From JBDTMC01 sp039934475 (GTDB lineage Bacteria; Acidobacteriota; Terriglobia; Bryobacterales; Bryobacteraceae), in assembly GCA_039934475.1 (NCBI GenBank), contig JBDTMC010000006.1, forward strand, positions 1 to 45,412: a stretch of 45,412 bases of DNA, read 5' to 3'. A program made the position numbers and the translations under genes. Below are positions 16,993 to 25,522 of the stretch, piece by piece (within the stretch, counting starts at the first letter, position 1; each line of letters begins with the position of its first letter). Under the pieces are notes generated by a model. That model had not been told where the DNA came from. It saw nothing but the letters and a program-made list of their open reading frames with translations, and did not search any database.

Positions 16993-19900
16993 ATGCGAGC
17001 GCTCGTCTTCGTGCTGTTATTCGGCAGTTGGGCCGCGGCCCAGGAACCCTGCAAGGTCACTTCACTCACCGCCTCCCTCGCCATCCCCTTCGTCGCCGGA
17101 GCGCCGGAACTCAACGTCGACCCCCAATCCTCCACTTGGCGCAACGCCGCCCGAGCCACTATCGTTCACGATTGCTCCCGCAACCTCGACTACCCCGCCA
17201 TCAGCACAGACGTGCGCGCCTTCTGGACCTCCACCGACGTCTGGTTCCTCTTCGCCTGTCCTTATAAGGACCTCAACCTCTTCCTGCCGGCCCAAGGCGG
17301 CGGCCCCCGTCTGAAACTCTGGGATCGCGACGTGGTGGAACTCTTCCTTGGTGACGACTGGGATCGCATCCGCCACTACCGCGAATTCGAAATCGCCCCC
17401 ACCGGCGACTGGATCGACCTCGCCATCGACCTTGATCACGAAAACTACGACTCCAACTGGCGTTCCAACTGGAAGACCGCCGCCCGCATCGACGAAGCCA
17501 CTCACACCTGGTATGCCGCCGCCCGCATCCCTTTGAAATCGGTGAGCGAGAAACCGGTCACCCCCGGCTCCCGCTGGCGCATGAACCTCTATCGCATTGA
17601 AGGACTCGGGGAAGACCCTCAGCGCCATTTCCTCTGCTGGCAGCCCACCTGCGTCCAGAACCGCGACCCCAATCACGTCCCCGAAAACTTCGGTAGCCTC
17701 GTGTTCGCGGGAGCCACCGCCGACCCCGTCGCCGCGGGCCGCAAGCGCTTCGAAATCCGTTGCGCCGCCTGCCACGGAGCCGATGGAGCCGGTGGTGAGC
17801 TCGCCCGCGGAGTTGGCTCCGTCGATCGCTCCCGACTGCAAACCGACCAGGCCGTGAAAGACCTCATCCGCCACGGTCTGCCGGAATCGGGAATGCCCGC
17901 CTTTCCGCTGCCAGACGCCGAACTCGATCTCCTGGTAGCCTTCGTCCGCTCCCGAGTCGCCCCCGCCAATCAAACCATCGTTGCCGGCGACGCCGTGGTC
18001 GGTGAAAAGTTCTTCCACGGTGAGGGTGGCTGTGCCCAATGCCACATGGTGCAAGGGAGCGGAGGCTTCATAGGCCCCGATCTCAGCAGAGCCGGACAAC
18101 GCCTCACCGTGGCCGAACTCGAAACCGCCCTCCGCAAACCGGACACCCGCCGCGTGCGGGGCTATCAGGTGGCGTCACTCAAACTGAAGGACGGAACCAC
18201 CCTCCGCGGCCTGCTCAAGAACGAAAGCGGTTTTGACTACCAGCTCATGGGGCTCGACGGCCACTTGCACTTGCTGCCTGCCGCCCAGGTGGCCGCCGTC
18301 ACTCGCGAACCGAACTCGCTGATGCGCCCTGTCCATGCCCCTGAAAAAACCGTCCAGGGACTCCTCGCTTACCTCGCCACGCTGCCCGCTGCCGGAACTA
18401 AAGCCGGCCTCGCCCCCGAGCTCCCCGGAGCCGTCTCCTGGGACAAAATCCGCCAACCGGACGAAGGCCAGTGGCCCACTTACCACGGCACTCTCGGCGG
18501 CAACCGCCATAGCCCGCTGAAGCAAATCACGGCGAAGAACGTGGAGAGCCTCTCCCTGCGCTGGGCCTTTCCCGTGCCCAACGGTCGAGGACTGGAAATG
18601 ACGCCCGTAGTGGCAGGCGGCGTCATGTACGCCACCGCCGTCAACTCCGTCTACGCGCTGGACGCCGGCACCGGCCGCGAGATCTGGTCCTACTCCCGCC
18701 CGCGCAGCACCGGCTTAGTCGGCGATGCCTCCGGTGGCATCAATCGCGGCGTCGCTGTGTTGGGAGACCGCGTCTTCCTCGTCACCGACAACGCCCACCT
18801 GCTCGCCCTCCACCGCGTCACCGGCTCGCTCCTCTGGGATATAGAAATGGCCGATTCCGGCAAGCACTACGGATCCACTTCCGCCCCCATTGTCGTGAAG
18901 GATCTGGTTGTCGCGGGAGTCTCCGGAGGCGACGAAGGCATCCGCGGCTTCGTTTCCGCCTACCGCGCCACCACCGGCGAGCGCGTCTGGCGGTTCTGGA
19001 CTATACCCGCTCCGGGCGAGCCGCTTGCCGCCACCTCCTGGATCGGACGCGCACTTGAACACGGCTGTGGCGCCACCTGGCTCTCCGGAACTTACGACAC
19101 CGAAACGAATCTCCTTTTCTGGCCCACCGGTAATCCCTGTCCAGACTTCAATGGAGACGAGCGCAAAGGCGACAACCTTTACACCGACTCCGTCCTGGCC
19201 CTGAACCCGGAGACCGGCGAACTGAAGTGGCATTACCAGTTCACCCCTCACGACCTGCACGACTGGGACGCTACGGAGACGCCGATGGTGGTAGACGCCA
19301 CTTGGGGTGGCCGCCCCCGCAAGCTGCTTCTGCAGGGTAATCGCAACGGCTTCTTTTATGTTCTCGACCGCACCACCGGAGAGTTCCTCAACGCGACGCC
19401 GTTCGTGAAGCGCCTCACCTGGGCCACATCGATAGGAAAGGATGGCCGGCCCAATCTCGCTGCCGGCTGGCAGCCCACCGAAGAAGGAACCAAGGTCTGC
19501 CCGTCAATGGACGGAGCCACTAACTGGATGTCTACGGCATTCAATCCCGACACCGGCCTGTTCTATCTGATGGCGCTGGAAAAGTGCAACGTATTTAGTA
19601 AGTCCCCCGAATGGTGGAAGCAAGGCGAGTCATTCTACGGCGGTTCGGCCTGGGAAGCGAAAGACGAAACGCCGCAAAAGTACCTCCGCGCCTTGGATAT
19701 CCAAACCGGCAAGATCGTCTGGGAGCGCCCGCAAACCGGCCCGGGAGAAGGTTGGGGCGGCATTCTGACAACCGCCTCGGGGCTCCTTTTTTACGCCGAC
19801 GAAAGCGGAGCCCTCGCTGCCGCCGACGCCAAGACTGGCCTTCCCCTCTGGCACGTCCAACTCAACGCCAAGTGGAAAGCCTCGCCGATGACGTTCACCG

Positions 19901-19998
19901 CCGGCGGGCAACAAATGGTCGCCATCGCCGCCGGCTCCACCGTCCTCGCCTTCGCCCTCCCCGAAAAGGGGTCAGACGCATTTAATTCCCGGCACTGA
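16993..19998 (+). CDS. Exported PQQ-dependent dehydrogenase fused to CBM9-like and two cytochrome c domains
   Basis: The protein has 1001 residues from ATG 16993, where a signal peptide begins (MRALVFVLLFGSWAAAQ); an upstream in-frame extension adds no plausible domain. Domain order: CBM9-like sandwich at about 35-240; cytochrome c with CAACH at C257; second haem site CAQCH at C347 with a Planctomycete-type haem-binding context (LKDGTTLRGLLKNESGFDYQL); then a PQQ propeller from WPTYHGTLGGNRHSPL at 494, with PHDLHDWDATETP and repeated WxF/GxL sheets. It should oxidise an alcohol or sugar in the periplasm and pass electrons through its own haems. The last 13 codons lie in a dispersed repeat, so the tail EKGSDAFNSRH is repeat-derived. 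It overlaps the convergent MFS gene by 17 bases. Confidence 0.88.
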   Translation: MRALVFVLLFGSWAAAQEPCKVTSLTASLAIPFVAGAPELNVDPQSSTWRNAARATIVHDCSRNLDYPAISTDVRAFWTSTDVWFLFACPYKDLNLFLPAQGGGPRLKLWDRDVVELFLGDDWDRIRHYREFEIAPTGDWIDLAIDLDHENYDSNWRSNWKTAARIDEATHTWYAAARIPLKSVSEKPVTPGSRWRMNLYRIEGLGEDPQRHFLCWQPTCVQNRDPNHVPENFGSLVFAGATADPVAAGRKRFEIRCAACHGADGAGGELARGVGSVDRSRLQTDQAVKDLIRHGLPESGMPAFPLPDAELDLLVAFVRSRVAPANQTIVAGDAVVGEKFFHGEGGCAQCHMVQGSGGFIGPDLSRAGQRLTVAELETALRKPDTRRVRGYQVASLKLKDGTTLRGLLKNESGFDYQLMGLDGHLHLLPAAQVAAVTREPNSLMRPVHAPEKTVQGLLAYLATLPAAGTKAGLAPELPGAVSWDKIRQPDEGQWPTYHGTLGGNRHSPLKQITAKNVESLSLRWAFPVPNGRGLEMTPVVAGGVMYATAVNSVYALDAGTGREIWSYSRPRSTGLVGDASGGINRGVAVLGDRVFLVTDNAHLLALHRVTGSLLWDIEMADSGKHYGSTSAPIVVKDLVVAGVSGGDEGIRGFVSAYRATTGERVWRFWTIPAPGEPLAATSWIGRALEHGCGATWLSGTYDTETNLLFWPTGNPCPDFNGDERKGDNLYTDSVLALNPETGELKWHYQFTPHDLHDWDATETPMVVDATWGGRPRKLLLQGNRNGFFYVLDRTTGEFLNATPFVKRLTWATSIGKDGRPNLAAGWQPTEEGTKVCPSMDGATNWMSTAFNPDTGLFYLMALEKCNVFSKSPEWWKQGESFYGGSAWEAKDETPQKYLRALDIQTGKIVWERPQTGPGEGWGGILTTASGLLFYADESGALAAADAKTGLPLWHVQLNAKWKASPMTFTAGGQQMVAIAAGSTVLAFALPEKGSDAFNSRH

Positions 19999-19999
19999 G
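19960..19999. repeat. Dispersed repeat, copy 1, at the convergent gene ends
   Basis: The 21 bases at 19960-19980 are identical to 24407-24427, and the following TTCCCGG and CTGAG blocks also match with a few differences. CCCC-GAAAA-GGGG at the left end can form a small hairpin. The element supplies the stop codons and last residues of both the PQQ dehydrogenase (plus) and the MFS transporter (minus). The GGGGTCAGACGC core resembles short repeats often found near transposase remnants, which is inference from memory. Confidence 0.75.
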
Positions 20000-21217
20000 C
20001 GCCGGTTCCGGCTTCCCAGCCTTCGGCAGCTTGAAATATCCTACGATGCCGCAGCCCAGCAGCATCGCCGCGCTTCCATAGTAGAGGTTCGGAATCCCGA
20101 TCTTTTCTGCGACCGGGCCAGCCACAAACATTGAGATCACCTGCGACCCCGCCACCAGCGCCATCATGGAGCTCATCACTCGTCCTAATAGTTCGTGCGG
20201 CGTTTCATGTTGGATCAGCGTCGTCGCCGTGATGAAGATCGCGGACGCGAACAGGCCCAACCCGAACATGCCGACCGCGGTTGATCCCATCGTGCCAAAC
20301 GCCGCCGTGATCAACACCGCTACGCCCATTCCCCCCAGTCCGTACACCACTAAGTTCTGTTTTGGTATGTGCCGCGCAAATCGCGTCAGCAACTGCGTAC
20401 CGAGGATCATGCCGATGCCGATCAGCGTATTCAGTACACCGAACGCCGCCGATGTCGAGTGCAGCACATCGCGCACGTAGATCGAGAGTAGAGCGCCGAA
20501 GCAGCGCATTGCGAACATTCCCGCCGTCATGGCGAGAATCACAAATGAAATCGTGGAGTGCCCGAAGATGAAGCCGAATCCTTGGCGCATCGAATCGAGT
20601 ACCGCGCCCGGTTGCGTAAGGACCGTCTCCCGGTCGATGGTCAGTGTCGCCACCAGCGCCGCCGAAAAGAAGAAACTGATTCCGTCGTAGATGAAACAGG
20701 AGTTGGCTCCGACCAACTCCACCAGTCCTCCGGCCACGCTCGGGGCCACGATCAGCGACCCCTGTTGAGCCTGCGACATTAAACCGTTGACTGCCATCAG
20801 TCCCGCCATCGGAACCAGCGTGCGCACCGCCACCGATTGCGCCGGAACGAAGAAGGCTGAGACCACGCTCATCATAAACAGGATGCCGTAGATGGCATAC
20901 ACGTCATGTACGAATACCAGTGACAGCACCAAGACCCCGCGGATCAAGTCGCTTGCGATCATCGTCCGCTTCAAGTGCCAGCGGTCCACAAACACGCCGG
21001 CCAGCGGGCTGACAATCGCCAGCGGCGCCATAAACGCTACCAGCACCATCGCCACTTGCGTCGCCGTCCCGTGCAACCGGAACGTCACCACCGCGATGAT
21101 TGCGAACACCGCCAGAAAGTCTCCGAACACGCTGACTATTTGCGCAATCCACAAGCGTCGCACCGGCCGAAGGCGCAGCACTTCGCCAAAAGATAAAGGT
21201 GTCCCTGGTGTGGTCAT
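19982..21217 (-). CDS. Major facilitator superfamily transporter
   Basis: The protein has 411 residues from ATG 21217 (MTTPGTPLSFGEVLRLRPVR); a TTG 36 bases upstream is in frame but has no better ribosome site. It has about eleven to twelve membrane segments, with a MFS loop motif between helices 2 and 3 (GVFVDRWHLKRTMIASD). The start RLRPVRRLWIAQIVSVFGDF resembles the MFS_3 group of drug and siderophore exporters. The substrate is not evident. The C-terminal ALSAGN and its stop are encoded by a dispersed repeat. The 150 bases before the start hold overlapping short dyads (TTAGA-CT-TCTAA at 21334-21345) that could be an operator. Confidence 0.82.
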   Translation of the reverse strand: MTTPGTPLSFGEVLRLRPVRRLWIAQIVSVFGDFLAVFAIIAVVTFRLHGTATQVAMVLVAFMAPLAIVSPLAGVFVDRWHLKRTMIASDLIRGVLVLSLVFVHDVYAIYGILFMMSVVSAFFVPAQSVAVRTLVPMAGLMAVNGLMSQAQQGSLIVAPSVAGGLVELVGANSCFIYDGISFFFSAALVATLTIDRETVLTQPGAVLDSMRQGFGFIFGHSTISFVILAMTAGMFAMRCFGALLSIYVRDVLHSTSAAFGVLNTLIGIGMILGTQLLTRFARHIPKQNLVVYGLGGMGVAVLITAAFGTMGSTAVGMFGLGLFASAIFITATTLIQHETPHELLGRVMSSMMALVAGSQVISMFVAGPVAEKIGIPNLYYGSAAMLLGCGIVGYFKLPKAGKPEPALSAGN

Positions 21218-21404
21218 AAGGTGTGAGAATCCGCCTCCCCAGGCGGTCCTCAATCAGGCTAACCGAATTCAGACCCTAAATCGAGTGTTCTGATCCATTG
21301 AAGGCGGAATGTATTTGTCCTGTTATCAAGAGGTTAGACTTCTAAGTCGGCGGACTGCTATCCTACAATCCGGTTACACGCCGGTGAAAGCGGTGCTGCA
21401 CCCC

Positions 21405-23615
21405 TCAGAAGTTCCACCAGTAAGTCCACTTCAGCACCACAGCGCGATTGCGCGCCGTCAGCAAGCCCGGCACGTTCTGGCCTGGTTGCAGGTAGTCGGT
21501 CTGATAGTTGTCCGTCCAGACGAGAAAAATATCCGAAGCCGGTTTGTAGCGCCACTGTACGCGCGTGTTCACGTTCAGGTTGGTCTGCTGCTGGTTGTAC
21601 TGAACGAACGTGGTGAAGTAGAGCGTGCTCGTCAGTGTGACATCCAATCGCGGGCCGATCAGCCAAAAGGTAGTGCGTCCCCACGGCTGCTGCAGCCGGA
21701 TGTCGTTATACGAAGCCGCCCCGGACAGGCTGACAAAGGGTTGGACACGATACCCGATGGTGCCGGCCACGTTGAGCCTGGTTCCGCCCGCGTAGTAGCC
21801 GCCGTACAAAGAAGAAAAGCCATAACGAAACACACTCTGCGGCTTGGAATCGAACTTCGTCGTCCAAAACTTCCAGCGATGGATACTGCCGGCTCCCAGT
21901 TCGGCGCGTCCGGAGTTGGTGGGGTCGAAGGGCCGCAGCAACCGCACGTAGTCACCACCGGCCGAAGCGGTGAAGACGTCCTGGTTTCGCAGCGTCATCG
22001 TGTAGCCGAGGGTGGTCTCATAGTCGCTGAGGCGTCCGGACCAATCGAAGAAGTTGCTGCTAGTCAACGTCGGGCCGTGACTGAGGATGGGGCCGCTCTC
22101 GGGCAGGAACGTATAACCGATGGTGGAAAGAACGCGATGATAGCCGCGGCGCGGCACGTATCCCACTTCGGCGCTGTAGTTATCGTCCACGTTTTCCGTT
22201 TGTCCGTTGATCAGCCAGCGACGGCTGTTGTATTGCAAATGTCCGGCATAGACGGCGCCGCCCCGCTGGTTGCCGGATGTGAACGACTTCAGGTAGAGCA
22301 GTTTGCCGGTCCACAAGTTATTGGCAGATGCCAGGTTGTACTCTATGCCGAGGTTGCGGTTGCTATTCGGACGTGCCGCGCCCTGGTGGCTGGTTGACTC
22401 CTTATCAACCAGTAGGAACCCGATATTCGAACGCGAGAAGACACGCCGCTGCAACGCGACGACGGCGAAGTTTTCCGCCGGCAAGCCGGACTGAGCCAAT
22501 GCTCCAGTCTGCATGTCCATCATCCCCACTCGCCAGTCTTTGTTCAGTTTGCCGCTCAACCGCGTTCCGAAGCGGATCGGCACTCCACCCAGACCGATCC
22601 GCCTGCTGAAGAAAGGGCGAATGGTGGCGTATCCGAAGTTGGCGAACTGGTCGCCGTTCTCCAGAAAGAATTGCCGCTTCTCTGGAAAGAACAACTCGTA
22701 GCGGTCGAAATTGGTTACTTGCTGGTCGACGTCCACTTGCGAGAAATCGGGGTTCACGGTGAGATCCAGATTGAGGGCCGAGCCGATAGCCACCTTCGCG
22801 TCCATGCCGATGTCATGGCGGATGATCGAGGGCGTGTTCGCTTCATAGTCGCGACTCACGCCGCCGAGCCCGTAGGGGATCAGGGACAGGTTCGGCCCTC
22901 CGGAAGGGGGCGGCTCATCCCACAACAGAACGCCAGTCAGCGCCAGCGACGCCGTCGGAAACTGACGCCCAATCGGAGTCCAGGACGACTTCTCAGTGGT
23001 CTTCAAATCCAGACGGCTGAAGTTGACACCCCATCGCGTGATGCCCTTCTTGTAGCGAATACTCGAGAAGGGAATGGCGATTTCGAGTTCATAGCGATCC
23101 GGATAATTCCTCACCGCAGACGTCCATTTGTTATCCCAACTCAGGTTCGCTTTTCCGCCTTCGTAAAGCAGGCCGTCCCACTGTGCCCCGGCGGCATTCA
23201 CGCCGAACGTGAAGCCGTTTGTCTGGTCGTCGAACGTGTCCAGGAAGAAGATGAAATTGTCGTTGTTGCCAAACCCCCAGTCTCGCCTGAGGGACTCGAC
23301 TATGTAGCGCGGTCCTGGAACATTACCGTAAAAGCAGATGGCGCTCAGATACAGGTGATGATCGTCGTACGCCATGCGCACATCGGTCCGGACTTTGGCC
23401 CGGTCCGTATCCATAGGCAGGACCATCCAAAAGTCGCGTGCGACCTCGGCCGTTTCCCAGGCCGCTTCGTGCGCGCTGCCATCGATCGTGATCGGCGAGG
23501 ACGTCCGATGAATGTGCAATTCATACGCCTCATTTTGCTTCTGCGCAGCGGCATCCCCTGAACCCAAGAGCATAACGCCACACAGCGCCAGCAAAGTCGG
23601 ATAATTTGATCTCAA
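21405..23615 (-). CDS. CBM9-like and DUF5916 outer-membrane barrel protein
   Basis: The protein has 736 residues. It starts at TTG 23615, because the next ATG would remove the signal peptide (NYPTLLALCGVMLLGSGDAAAQ). Residues about 30-230 are a CBM9-like sandwich (SSPITIDGSAHEAAWETAE, DDHHLYLSAICFYG, DNFIFFLDTFDDQTNGF). Residues from about 240 on are a DUF5916 region with alternating strands (LDLTVNPDFSQVDVDQQVTNFDR in two parts, FFPEKRQFFLENGDQF), ending in an aromatic (WTYWWNF) as outer-membrane barrels do. Function is unknown; a role in carbohydrate handling is suggested by the CBM9-like domain. It is a single-gene unit on the minus strand. Confidence 0.85.
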   Translation of the reverse strand: MRSNYPTLLALCGVMLLGSGDAAAQKQNEAYELHIHRTSSPITIDGSAHEAAWETAEVARDFWMVLPMDTDRAKVRTDVRMAYDDHHLYLSAICFYGNVPGPRYIVESLRRDWGFGNNDNFIFFLDTFDDQTNGFTFGVNAAGAQWDGLLYEGGKANLSWDNKWTSAVRNYPDRYELEIAIPFSSIRYKKGITRWGVNFSRLDLKTTEKSSWTPIGRQFPTASLALTGVLLWDEPPPSGGPNLSLIPYGLGGVSRDYEANTPSIIRHDIGMDAKVAIGSALNLDLTVNPDFSQVDVDQQVTNFDRYELFFPEKRQFFLENGDQFANFGYATIRPFFSRRIGLGGVPIRFGTRLSGKLNKDWRVGMMDMQTGALAQSGLPAENFAVVALQRRVFSRSNIGFLLVDKESTSHQGAARPNSNRNLGIEYNLASANNLWTGKLLYLKSFTSGNQRGGAVYAGHLQYNSRRWLINGQTENVDDNYSAEVGYVPRRGYHRVLSTIGYTFLPESGPILSHGPTLTSSNFFDWSGRLSDYETTLGYTMTLRNQDVFTASAGGDYVRLLRPFDPTNSGRAELGAGSIHRWKFWTTKFDSKPQSVFRYGFSSLYGGYYAGGTRLNVAGTIGYRVQPFVSLSGAASYNDIRLQQPWGRTTFWLIGPRLDVTLTSTLYFTTFVQYNQQQTNLNVNTRVQWRYKPASDIFLVWTDNYQTDYLQPGQNVPGLLTARNRAVVLKWTYWWNF

Positions 23616-23714
23616 AAGAGCAGCTTATCCTGAAATGTCACTCGGCCGCATCTTCGCTACGCCGGAAGGGCGCGCTTCTACTGCTTCTGATTCCGGTACG
23701 GTTGTCCCAACGGT

Positions 23715-24005
23715 TCAAGCTGCGCTGGAATCTAGCGCCAACTGTACCGCCTGCGGGTTGCGTTCAATGACGCGAAAATAGGTCAGCACGGCCGCCTCAG
23801 GAAGGCGACGACCCTGCTCCCACTCTTGTAGCGACCGCAATCCAAGTCCGAATCTTCGGGCAAACTCCGACTGCGATAACCCTTGCCGATCCCGCACGTC
23901 GCGCACTCGCCGCGCAAATTCGAGCGCTTGCACTTCGCGCATGGCTCCGATCAGCCTTCTACCTGCTGACGAATGTTCCGGCGCTAATTTTTTGGTGCCT
24001 GTCAT
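23715..24005 (-). CDS. HTH antitoxin (HigA/NadS type)
   Basis: The protein has 96 residues with a helix-turn-helix in the middle (QGLSQSEFARRFGLGLRSLQEWEQGRRLPE), the standard XRE-type fold of type II antitoxins. It ends PQAVQLALDSSAA. The start ATG overlaps the toxin stop by four bases, with the toxin first and the antitoxin second as in higBA and nadS-type modules. It binds DNA and should neutralise the toxin. Since the toxin frame is broken, the antitoxin may persist alone as a regulator or a relic. Confidence 0.85.
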   Translation of the reverse strand: MTGTKKLAPEHSSAGRRLIGAMREVQALEFARRVRDVRDRQGLSQSEFARRFGLGLRSLQEWEQGRRLPEAAVLTYFRVIERNPQAVQLALDSSAA

Positions 24006-24339
24006 TGTAATTCCTCCATCATAGACACGATGGCCCGCAGCTCCCGCTTGTCCGCCGGAGTCAAATCAGACTTCTCATTCTTTGCGTAAACGTCGAGCAT
24101 ATACACAAGATCGGCGCGTACACGGAAATAGTAAATGACTCTAACTCCACCCCGTTTTCCCATTCCTGGCCGGCCCCCGCCGGCCCCCACCGCGCCTTTC
24201 GTATCCCGCCCGTTCCGGATACTATCGGATGAGCGTCTGGCCGCTGTGCGACGTTCTGCTCTAACGCTGCGATCTCAGATTCGGATAGCAAACGCTTCGC
24301 CCGTCGAGAAAAAGTCGCGGTGCGAATGGACGTTGCCAT
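24002..24339 (-). pseudogene. RelE/HigB-like toxin, frameshifted
   Basis: The first frame from ATG 24339 gives an N-terminus of RelE-like type (TATFSRRAKRLLSESEIAALE, IVSGTGGIRKARW). The second frame, to the stop at 24002, gives the canonical C-terminal half (GMGKRGGVRVIYYFRV, MLDVYAKNEKSDLTPADK, ELRAIVSMMEEL). The break lies in a G/C tract with a near-perfect 10-bp tandem repeat at 24171-24190. Removing about 11 bases there would restore both the frame and the family spacing between KARW and GMGKRGG. The intact protein would be a ribosome-dependent mRNase. As written no full toxin can be made. Confidence 0.75.
24171..24190. repeat. 10-bp tandem repeat at the toxin frameshift
   Basis: CGGCCCCCGC at 24171-24180 is followed directly by CGGCCCCCAC at 24181-24190, differing at one base. 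It lies exactly where the toxin reading frame breaks, so slippage or duplication here is the probable cause. Confidence 0.7.
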
Positions 24340-24406
24340 TGTCGTTATTATACGTCACTGACGGAGACCACACAAAGAAATACCATCATCCACATGATCT
24401 TGCTTG

Positions 24407-24462
24407 CCCGAAAAGGGGTCAGACGCAATTAGTTCCCGGACGCAATTAGTTCCCGGCCCTGA
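24407..24462. repeat. Dispersed repeat, copy 2, with an internal tandem duplication
   Basis: The left part (24407-24427) is identical to 19960-19980. Inside, a 17-bp unit ACGCAATTAGTTCCCGG occurs twice head to tail at 24423-24439 and 24440-24456, followed by a CTGAG that is also present in copy 1. No transposase gene is next to it. It lies between two toxin-antitoxin loci. Confidence 0.75.
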
Positions 24463-24870
24463 GGCCATCCGACTCCGACGCCGTCGTGTAAACGCCAGGC
24501 AGCACCAACCGGATTCCCGCGCAGTGCGCCTCATTCGGGTCTAGGAAAGCCTACGTTTCATCGAGTATCTGCCATGCCGAGCCGACTCTGCCAAATCCAC
24601 GTCCGCGGTGTAACGCTGCGCGAAATCGAGCGCCCGCCAGCGACCACCGGTTCGGCGTTCATGATGATCCGGCACCGCGCAATGAAGTGTCCGGTGCATG
24701 AGACTCGTTCTGCCAGTTCTGCAAGCGGCATATGAAAAAGTTCCAGCCGGTGAGGCGTGAGATTTCCGCTCGGCCGGGAACCCGCACTGATCCTGATTCG
24801 CTCTCGCCAATTCTTCATTGGCTGAATTCTAACGGCGTTCCTGACACATGCGCTTTGTTAACATTGGGTT
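24463..24870. other. Non-coding or decayed stretch between toxin-antitoxin loci
   Basis: No convincing gene is found. Two overlapping minus-strand frames (24541-24810 and 24558-24818) contain an N-terminal MKNWRERIRIS that faintly recalls DUF433-type antitoxins, but the similarity fades at once. The stretch may be the remains of another small gene. The last ~30 bases hold the leader of the gene at 24871. Confidence 0.4.
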
Positions 24871-25257
24871 GTGCAAGAGCCGCCAAACGCAACGGTGATA
24901 ACTCTCAATGAGCCGACTGGCCAGCCGATGTTCAGGGCGATGAAGGCAGATCCAGACGGCTATCCCGTCGCTGGTCGTTCAGGCCGCACGCTCGGCGTGC
25001 GGATAGAAGGGCCTATACGCGACATACCCGTTGCGGAAGACGGCACGGTGGCTCCGGCAACCGGCGGCATGTCCGTGGCGCTCGATCAGGCGCACAATCT
25101 CCCGAAGCCTCGCCTTCCCAAATCCCTCGGCGGCGAAGGCCGCGACTCGGTATTCCAACTATTTACGCGACAACTCCCGCCGGCACTCCTTGTTCGCCCG
25201 GACCGTTACCCGCATGCCTGCGTAGAGCCAGTGAGTCGCTGCGCTGTCGCCCGCTAG
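24871..25257 (+). CDS. Tse2-like toxin family protein, probably cut short by an amber codon
   Basis: The protein has 128 residues from GTG 24871. PMFRAMKADPDGYPVAGRS, then DIPVAEDGTVAPATGGMSV, then GGEGRDSVFQL and VRPDRYPHACVEP are the conserved blocks of a small-protein family that I associate with Tse2-like ADP-ribosyltransferase toxins; the TGG-SV block is shared with Tse2. The stop TAG at 25255-25257 is in frame with 16 more codons (ESSLCATVRYWSKIHE) ending at TAA 25306-25308. Those residues look like the normal family C-terminus, with TAG replacing a Tyr codon. The extended gene would overlap the next gene by ATGAGTAA. The family assignment is from memory and is moderate. Confidence 0.6.
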   Translation: MQEPPNATVITLNEPTGQPMFRAMKADPDGYPVAGRSGRTLGVRIEGPIRDIPVAEDGTVAPATGGMSVALDQAHNLPKPRLPKSLGGEGRDSVFQLFTRQLPPALLVRPDRYPHACVEPVSRCAVAR

Positions 25258-25300
25258 GAATCGAGTCTATGCGCCACCGTTCGTTACTGGAGCAAGATCC

Positions 25301-25522
25301 ATGAGTAAGGAATTGGTACGCTATCGTCGCTTGGAGCGCCGGCTGTGGATGACCCGGTGGAGGCACGAAGGCGAGGAATCGGCGGAAGAGGACGGAGTCC
25401 TCGACGAAATGGAACTGGCGTGGTTGGATCTCTCCGAAAGCGAACAGGCCATCCTGCGAACTGAACGGCCGCGATGCTGGCCCATGGACTTATTGGCGCA
25501 GGTCGTTCGTGATCGCCTTTGA
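25301..25522 (+). CDS. Small acidic partner of the Tse2-like protein, probable antitoxin
   Basis: This 73-residue protein is rich in Glu, Asp, Arg and Leu, with LVRYRRLERRLWMTRWRHEG, ESAEEDGVLDEMELAWLDLS and EQAILRTERPRCWPMD. Such short proteins often lie directly behind the Tse2-like gene family, and the start codon lies inside the unbroken length of that gene. No DNA-binding motif is seen, so inhibition by direct binding is more likely than repression. Function is inferred from position. Confidence 0.6.
   Translation: MSKELVRYRRLERRLWMTRWRHEGEESAEEDGVLDEMELAWLDLSESEQAILRTERPRCWPMDLLAQVVRDRL

Noticed and set aside
17062..18099. Long minus-strand open frame (345 residues) inside the PQQ dehydrogenase gene
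   Set aside because: It is the antisense of a high-GC gene, composed of Gly/Ala/Val/Glu with no motifs or start signal.
21309..23561. Plus-strand frames of 362 and 296 residues opposite the DUF5916 gene
   Set aside because: Antisense shadows of a recognised outer-membrane protein.
24541..24818. Two overlapping minus-strand frames that recall a DUF433-type antitoxin at the start
   Set aside because: Only about eight residues look familiar and the remainder is unlike any family; kept as non-coding.
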